This document shows positions 7,390-11,890 of a stretch of DNA of 11,890 nucleotides, piece by piece. Positions within the stretch are counted from its first letter, which is position 1. Every line of letters begins with the position of its first letter. The position numbers and the translations under genes are program-made. Under the pieces are notes generated by a model. It was not told the origin of the DNA, did not search any database, and saw nothing but the letters and a program-made list of their open reading frames with translations. The DNA comes from Marinosulfonomonas sp. (GTDB lineage Bacteria > Pseudomonadota > Alphaproteobacteria > Rhodobacterales > Rhodobacteraceae). The stretch covers positions 1-11,890 of the forward strand of contig WGBJ01000425.1 in assembly GCA_015494385.1 (NCBI GenBank), given 5' to 3'.

Positions 7390-8733
7390 CTAAACCGCCT
7401 GCTCTACAGCCGTAACGATGTTGCCGATTACCGCATCCAGCAGCGCCTGATCCTCGCATTCGCCCATCACACGGATCAGGGGTTCGGTGCCGGATTTGCG
7501 GATCAACAGACGACCGTTGGCCTTCAGTTTCTCTTCACCAGCCGCAATGGCTGCCTTGACGGTCTCGGCGCTCAAAGGTTCCTGACCGGCGGCATAGCGC
7601 ACATTGGTCAGCTTTTGCGGCACGGTTTCAAAGCTTTGTGTCAGTTCACTGGCCGGTTTTCCGGTGTCGGCCATTGCGGCCAGAAACTGCAGACCGGCAA
7701 TCAGCCCGTCGCCGGTGGTGGCATAATCGGTCATCACGATATGGCCCGATTGCTCGCCGCCCAGATTCCAGCCGTTTGCCCGCATCGCCTCGACCACATA
7801 GCGGTCGCCGACGGCGGTGCGGTGCAGGGTCAGACCCTGATCTTGCAGATAGCGTTCCAGCCCCAGATTGGACATCACCGTGGCCACCAGAGTGCCACCT
7901 TTCAGCAAGCCATTGGCAGCCCAGCGGTTGGCCATCAGGGCCATGATCTGGTCACCATCAGCCACCTGACCTTTTTCATCAATGATCATCACGCGGTCTG
8001 CGTCGCCATCCAGACAGATGCCCATATCCGCGCCATGCTGCACCACTGCTTCGGCGGCGGTTTGCGTGTAGGTCGAGCCACATTCCTGATTGATATTGAA
8101 CCCGTCCGGCGACACCCCCACAGGGATCACGTCGGCACCCAGCTCCCACAGAACTTCGGGTGCGGCGCGGTAGGCAGCGCCGTTGGCGCAATCCACGACC
8201 ACTTTCAGGCCCGACAGCCCGCCCAGCACCGGAAAGGTGGTTTTGGCATATTCCACATAGCGCCCGCGGGCATCGTCAATCCGTTTGGCGCGGCCGATGT
8301 TTTGCGGCTGGGTCGGCTCGATCGTGCCGGCCAGAATATGTTCGATTTCGTCCTGTGCCTCGTCCGACAGTTTGAAGCCGTCGGGGCCGAAAAACTTGAT
8401 GCCGTTGTCCTGATGCGGGTTGTGGCTGGCGGAAATCATAATGCCCAGATCGGCGCGCATGCTGCGGGTCAGAAAGCCGACGGCGGGGGTGGGCACCGGC
8501 CCCAGCAGCAGCACATTCATCCCCGTGCTGGTCAGCCCTGCGGTCAGCGCGTTTTCCAGCATATAGCCGGACAGGCGGGTGTCCTTGCCGATCACCACGC
8601 GGTGCCGGTTTTGTCCGTCGGTGCGAAAATACCGCCCTGCCGCCGCGCCCAGTTTCAGCGCGATGTCGGCGGTCATCGGATAGCTGTTGGCGCGTCCGCG
8701 CACCCCGTCGGTTCCAAAAAGCTTGCCACTCAT
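7390..8733 (-). CDS. glmM: Phosphoglucosamine mutase
   Basis: GlmM interconverts glucosamine-6-phosphate and glucosamine-1-phosphate, feeding UDP-GlcNAc for peptidoglycan and lipopolysaccharide; it is cytoplasmic. The 447 residues match the family length. The N-terminus [13 protein letters not shown] is diagnostic for GlmM. The phosphoserine loop is ISASHNP (100-106), with the phosphorylated Ser expected at 103. The metal loop is DGDADR (242-247). The sugar loop GEQSGH lies near 330. The C-terminal phosphate-binding RKSGTEP lies near 415. It is the last gene of folB-folP-glmM; its ATG is 2 bp after the folP stop, so the genes are almost certainly cotranscribed. The stop is followed at once by a REP-like repeat. 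Confidence 0.97.
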   Translation of the reverse strand: MSGKLFGTDGVRGRANSYPMTADIALKLGAAAGRYFRTDGQNRHRVVIGKDTRLSGYMLENALTAGLTSTGMNVLLLGPVPTPAVGFLTRSMRADLGIMISASHNPHQDNGIKFFGPDGFKLSDEAQDEIEHILAGTIEPTQPQNIGRAKRIDDARGRYVEYAKTTFPVLGGLSGLKVVVDCANGAAYRAAPEVLWELGADVIPVGVSPDGFNINQECGSTYTQTAAEAVVQHGADMGICLDGDADRVMIIDEKGQVADGDQIMALMANRWAANGLLKGGTLVATVMSNLGLERYLQDQGLTLHRTAVGDRYVVEAMRANGWNLGGEQSGHIVMTDYATTGDGLIAGLQFLAAMADTGKPASELTQSFETVPQKLTNVRYAAGQEPLSAETVKAAIAAGEEKLKANGRLLIRKSGTEPLIRVMGECEDQALLDAVIGNIVTAVEQAV

Positions 8734-8735
8734 TA

Positions 8736-9740
8736 TTACTGCCCCCGTATTGCCGTTTGCAGGCTGATTGCCTGCTTTGTGGCCTGTATATCATGGACCC
8801 TGACCATCTGAACACCCTGCGCCACAGCGTCTAACGCCACGGAAACCGAGCCATATACGCGGTCTTTTGCCGATTGGGCGCCCGATATGACACCAATGAA
8901 TTTTTTGCGTGATGCCCCGAGCAGGACCGGACATCCCAGCGCGTGAAACAGGCTGATGTCGCGCAAAAGGGTCAGGTTGTGCTGCATGGTTTTGCCAAAG
9001 CCGATGCCCGGGTCCACCATGATGCGGTTGCACGGGATGCCGGCGGCGAGGGCGTTATCAATCCGTTCGGACAGGAAATCAAAGACATCCAGCAGCACAT
9101 CGTCATAGCGTGGATCATTCTGCATGGTTTCGGGGTCGCCCTGTGCATGCATCAGGCAGACGGGGGCGCCGCTTTGCGCCGCCACTTCGGCCAGTGCCGG
9201 ATCATGGGTAAAGGCCGCCACATCATTGATCAGATTGGCGCCTGCGTCCAGCGCGGCCTTGGCCACGGGGGCCTTGCGGGTGTCGATGGAAATGGGCGTG
9301 GCCAAACCGGCGCGGATGGCTTTGATCACGGGGGCGGTGCGGTTGATTTCTTCGTCCACCGGTACGAAATCCGCACCCGGACGGGTGGATTCGCCGCCGA
9401 TGTCGATCATATCCGCGCCTGTCGCCACCATCTCGCGGGCGTGGGCCACGGCGGCGTCGGGTGCGATGAAATCGCCGCCGTCCGAGAAACTGTCGGGCGT
9501 CACATTCAGAATACCCATGATGCGCGGGGCCTCAAAGGTCAGCCCTGCCAAAGGGGCGCGGGGGGAGGTGATTCGCTTAAGCACTTCGGCGGGAATATCC
9601 GCAATCCCGACCAGTTCGCGCGTGCCATCCCGTGTGATCCGTTCGGCGCGGTCGAACCAGCACCAGCCACCGGCAATGGTTTGGGCATTGGCAGGACGGG
9701 TGGCATCCTGCATCGGGATCGGACGGAAATAGGCGGTCAT
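8736..9740 (-). CDS. folP: Dihydropteroate synthase
   Basis: DHPS joins 4-aminobenzoate to dihydropterin pyrophosphate to give dihydropteroate in folate synthesis; it is the sulfonamide target. The TIM-barrel motifs are complete: [14 protein letters not shown] (76-89), [11 protein letters not shown] (113-123), SIDTRK (151-156), [11 protein letters not shown] (241-251), GASRKKFIG (275-283) and VRVHD (313-317). At 334 residues it is longer than a typical DHPS of about 270-280, because roughly 70 residues precede the first barrel strand (including [12 protein letters not shown]). This extension has no motif I recognise. The start overlaps the folB stop by 4 bp (ATGA) and the stop is 2 bp before glmM, so translational coupling in an operon is expected. 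Confidence 0.96.
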   Translation of the reverse strand: MTAYFRPIPMQDATRPANAQTIAGGWCWFDRAERITRDGTRELVGIADIPAEVLKRITSPRAPLAGLTFEAPRIMGILNVTPDSFSDGGDFIAPDAAVAHAREMVATGADMIDIGGESTRPGADFVPVDEEINRTAPVIKAIRAGLATPISIDTRKAPVAKAALDAGANLINDVAAFTHDPALAEVAAQSGAPVCLMHAQGDPETMQNDPRYDDVLLDVFDFLSERIDNALAAGIPCNRIMVDPGIGFGKTMQHNLTLLRDISLFHALGCPVLLGASRKKFIGVISGAQSAKDRVYGSVSVALDAVAQGVQMVRVHDIQATKQAISLQTAIRGQ

Positions 9741-10627
9741 GCGAAATCTTCGGGCTTTGAGGGATCAAACCCGCCCTTGCCAACCACCACCAGACGGGCG
9801 GCGTCCATCTGTTCGGACAGCCAATGTGCCAGCGCCAGACCATCCGTAGCGGCGGGCGGACCATCCACCGCGTCCAGCACGATTTTGGACGGAGCCCAGA
9901 CGCTAAGGTTGCCCTGTTTCATGGCCCAGTCCAGTTCGGTGCGGCTGTCGATTACCACACAGCGTACGTCTTTGCTGGCCAGCAGCCATGCGTTTTGTTC
10001 GATCTCCAGCAGATCAATCCGCCGCTGGGTCGGGCCGTGGCCTGTTTGCAGGGGGGCATCGTCGGGCAGGCCAACGCAGATGATTGCGGGGGTGTCCTGT
10101 GCGGTGAATGTATCAATCCAGTCGCGCAGGGTGTCGCTGTGCAGGGCGGTATTGTCCAGATAGGCAATCAGCGGATGCAGCGGGGTGTCATCGGATACGT
10201 CAATATCGCCAGCCCGTTTGCGCACGATTTCAACGCCCAGGGCACCGGGGCCGCGATCCAGTTTTTCGATCCGCACGAAAACGCGCATCGCCTGGGGTTC
10301 ATGCAGGATGCGTTCGGCCACCCGTTCGGCCAGCGTTTCCAGCAGGTTCAGACGTTCGGCGGCCAGTTCATGGGCGATGGCTTCGGTCAGGGTGTCGTAG
10401 GACAGGATGCGATCCACATCATCGTCCAGCGGCCCGGGCGCGGGCGAGACCTCGACCACCACGTCGAAACGCAGCCGCTGGGTGGTGCCGCGTTCCACCT
10501 GAAAGGCGCCGATTTCGACTTCGGTCAGGTGATCGCGCAGGGAAATGCGGTCGGGGATGTCGGGATCGGCGATTGCACGGGCGCGCATTTCCAGCGCGCC
10601 AAAGGCAAGGCCTGTTTCATTGCTCAT
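9737..10627 (-). CDS. folB: Dihydroneopterin aldolase with an extra C-terminal domain
   Basis: FolB splits 7,8-dihydroneopterin to 6-hydroxymethyl-dihydropterin and glycolaldehyde, the step before pyrophosphorylation and folP. Residues about 26-140 are the aldolase domain: LTEVEIGAFQVERGTTQ (34-50), LSYDTLTEAI (75-84) with Tyr77, LLETLAERVAERIL (95-108), and VRIEKLD (118-124) with the likely catalytic Lys122. The protein has 296 residues, against about 120 for ordinary FolB. The second half (about 150-296) is a separate domain ending with WAPSKIVLDAVDGPP, TDGLALAHWLSEQM and RLVVVGKGG. This resembles the tail of amino-acid-kinase folds but is uncertain. TTG 10633 is possible, but ATG 10627, with AGGA upstream, is preferred. 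First gene of folB-folP-glmM. Confidence 0.88.
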   Translation of the reverse strand: MSNETGLAFGALEMRARAIADPDIPDRISLRDHLTEVEIGAFQVERGTTQRLRFDVVVEVSPAPGPLDDDVDRILSYDTLTEAIAHELAAERLNLLETLAERVAERILHEPQAMRVFVRIEKLDRGPGALGVEIVRKRAGDIDVSDDTPLHPLIAYLDNTALHSDTLRDWIDTFTAQDTPAIICVGLPDDAPLQTGHGPTQRRIDLLEIEQNAWLLASKDVRCVVIDSRTELDWAMKQGNLSVWAPSKIVLDAVDGPPAATDGLALAHWLSEQMDAARLVVVGKGGFDPSKPEDFA

Positions 10628-10665
10628 CTGCAAATCCTAGAACAGTAACGGTTTTCGTTGCCTGT

Positions 10666-11376
10666 CTAGCGGTAAAACAAGTGTCCGTCGATACTGGCCG
10701 TACGGGTAAATGTCCGTGACCAGCGCGGGCGGACCGACTGATTGTGGTAATAGGTTGCACCCAAAGTCAGGTTGCGCGGGGCACCATCCAGCAGGGCGCG
10801 GGCGATCTTGCCGACATTGTTGTAGGCGGCAGGTTCGTTCACCACTTCGGCCTTGCCATCGCAGGTGTAGGAAAACTGGCACTGGTTGCGTTTGCCGGTG
10901 CCCTGATTGACCACGGCACAGACCGTGTTCGGAAAACGGCTGGAATCAACGCGGTTCAGGATGACTTCGGCAACAGCGAACTGGCCGGCAACGCTTTCGC
11001 CGCGGGCCTCGAAATACAGGGCTTGCGTCAGGCATTCCCATTCGGCACCACCGCTGGCAACCGGCTGGCTGTTCAGCCATTCGCGGGTGTAGCTGATTTT
11101 CGGGATGTTGGGGGTTTCGCCGCGCTTTACCGGCCGCAGGCTGGTTTTGGGGGCGGATGTGATGACACGCATCCGGTCGATATTGATCTGGCGAAGGGCC
11201 TGATGTTCTTGCCCCAGCAGGTTGGTGAGCTGATTGTTGAAATCCGGCGTTTGTTCGCTGCCCGGGTCAGTAGACGTGCTTAGCCGCAGGTCGGCGTAGG
11301 CCGATCCTGCCGCATTAATCAAAGCAAAGACGAAAACCCAGACCGCAGTCCGGAAAAATTTATTATAAGACCGCAT
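10666..11376 (-). CDS. Secreted cell wall hydrolase, SleB/CwlJ family
   Basis: This 236-residue protein has a signal peptide: positive RSYNKFFR, then hydrophobic TAVWVFVFALINAAG, then SAYA-DL with likely cleavage after Ala28. A low-complexity linker follows to about 95. The C-terminal Hydrolase_2 domain (about 112-236) has LTQALYFEARGES with the probable catalytic Glu123, then AVAEVILNRV, and a C-terminal GATYYHNQSVRPRW. Four cysteines (115, 153, 166, 172) suggest disulfides in the periplasm. SleB-type enzymes are lytic transglycosylases or muramidases; in non-spore formers such as this they are thought to remodel peptidoglycan. GGAAA precedes the ATG. It is 38 bp upstream of folB on the same strand, so readthrough into the folate operon is possible. 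Confidence 0.88.
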   Translation of the reverse strand: MRSYNKFFRTAVWVFVFALINAAGSAYADLRLSTSTDPGSEQTPDFNNQLTNLLGQEHQALRQINIDRMRVITSAPKTSLRPVKRGETPNIPKISYTREWLNSQPVASGGAEWECLTQALYFEARGESVAGQFAVAEVILNRVDSSRFPNTVCAVVNQGTGKRNQCQFSYTCDGKAEVVNEPAAYNNVGKIARALLDGAPRNLTLGATYYHNQSVRPRWSRTFTRTASIDGHLFYR

Positions 11377-11578
11377 AACATTTCCAAATCAATACTGTTC
11401 GTGTCGGATCCAGCCCCCAGGCCGCGATCGAAGGAGGTCATACTCCAACGGGGCACATGAGTCCATACCTTGTTGTAATTTGGCAACAATGCCGGGTTGG
11501 GGCAGGGATTGTTTTTTGGTGAAAATTACACTTTTGGGTAGAGAAAAATTGAAATATCTATTATTATCAAAGTGATAC
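11377..11578. other. AT-rich intergenic region between ppdK and the SleB-type gene
   Basis: This 202-bp gap should hold the end of the ppdK transcript and the promoter of the hydrolase gene. I see one small hairpin, TTGTTG / CAACAA (11470-11475 and 11484-11489, 8-nt loop), without a clear T-tract. An AT-rich stretch lies right after ppdK (about 11520-11575). No ORF with coding character is visible; the minus-strand frame crossing it is a shadow of ppdK. Confidence 0.5.
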
Positions 11579-11890
11579 TCAGCGCTTCGGAATCTCGATT
11601 GCCAGTTGCGCAGCGGCCAGACGGGCGACCGGCACCCGATAAGGCGAGCAGGAAACATAGTCGAATCCGGCACTGCGACAAAAAGCGATAGATTCGGGGT
11701 TGCCGCCATGTTCACCGCAAATCGACAAAACCACGTCCTTGCGCGCCGCGCGGCCACGTTCCGCACCGATGGTCAGCAATTCGCCAACGCCTTCGGTGTC
11801 CAGCATGTGAAACGGGTCTTCGGGGAAAACCCCCTGTTGCACATAATTCGACATGAACCGGCCAGCATCATCGCGCGACATGCCATAGGT
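11579..11890 (-). CDS. ppdK: Pyruvate, phosphate dikinase, C-terminal end (5' part outside window)
   Basis: The frame is open to the window edge (TYGMSRDDAGRF...), so only the last 103 residues are present. PPDK interconverts pyruvate, ATP and phosphate with phosphoenolpyruvate, AMP and pyrophosphate. The fragment belongs to the PEP/pyruvate-binding barrel: SRDDAGRF, then LLTIGAERGRAARKDVVLSI leading to CGEHGG, whose Cys is the known acid/base residue of this family, then SAGFDYVSCSPYRVPVARLA, the typical PPDK ending. The closely related enzyme I of the PTS and PEP synthase share parts of this pattern, but SRDDAGRF and the SCSPYRVP ending favour PPDK. The stop at 11579 gives a short tail (EIPKR). 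Confidence 0.93.
   Translation of the reverse strand, partial: TYGMSRDDAGRFMSNYVQQGVFPEDPFHMLDTEGVGELLTIGAERGRAARKDVVLSICGEHGGNPESIAFCRSAGFDYVSCSPYRVPVARLAAAQLAIEIPKR

Noticed and set aside
7375..8811. 478-codon plus-strand frame opposite glmM
   Set aside because: It is antisense to a complete glmM with all motifs; His/Gln/Gly-rich composition without domains is typical of a GC-rich shadow frame.
8943..10163. 406-codon plus-strand frame opposite folP and folB
   Set aside because: Antisense shadow spanning two well-supported genes, with no recognisable motif or ribosome binding site.
11470..11489. TTGTTG/CAACAA hairpin as ppdK terminator
   Set aside because: The stem is only 6 bp, AT-rich, about 90 bp past the stop, and has no following T-tract.
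11389..11766. 125-codon minus-strand frame near the right end
   Set aside because: It overlaps ppdK in another frame; the ppdK frame has clear family motifs (CGEHGG, SCSPYRVP).

Overview
The window looks like chromosomal DNA of a marine-type alphaproteobacterium, most likely Rhodobacterales (Roseobacter group). This rests on the GC-rich coding bias with long antisense shadow frames, the gene set, and the folB-folP-glmM order. It is inferred from protein character, not from a database search. Most of the DNA is ordinary core metabolism. No rRNA, tRNA, CRISPR array, transposase or prophage gene is visible, and no gene-free stretch exceeds about 210 bases.

Left part (1-2531): the 3' end of a membrane family-2 glycosyltransferase overlaps tail to tail with a leftward GntR/FCD regulator. 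Next come a rightward HAD-type pyrimidine 5'-nucleotidase and a small two-helix membrane protein of unknown function. Between that gene and the convergent aminotransferase lie a 116-bp palindromic MITE-like element and a hairpin.

Middle part (2738-7326): a leftward class V PLP aminotransferase and two Lrp/AsnC regulators, with a possible 69-codon ORF joined to both regulators by ATGA overlaps. The upstream regulator gene diverges from ilvC (ketol-acid reductoisomerase, branched-chain amino acid synthesis), so it is a natural candidate to control ilvC. ilvC ends at a strong intrinsic terminator. Two tandem AT-rich palindromes with the same core follow, then an EamA/DMT exporter gene.

Right part (7390-11890): all genes are leftward. 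Reading leftward they are the end of ppdK (pyruvate phosphate dikinase), a secreted SleB-type cell-wall hydrolase, folB (dihydroneopterin aldolase with an extra C-terminal domain), folP (dihydropteroate synthase) and glmM (phosphoglucosamine mutase). folB and folP overlap by 4 bp, and folP and glmM are 2 bp apart, so the three form a tight folate/cell-wall-precursor operon.

The less ordinary content is between genes. There are two copies of a REP-like paired palindrome (3941-4006 and 7314-7383), each just after the stop codon of a leftward gene; one copy supplies the last codons and stop of the EamA gene. The others are the MITE-like element, the CTTTTAAAG palindrome pair, and the small ORF sandwiched between the two Lrp genes. 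I see no convincing new multi-gene system such as a defence island or biosynthetic cluster.
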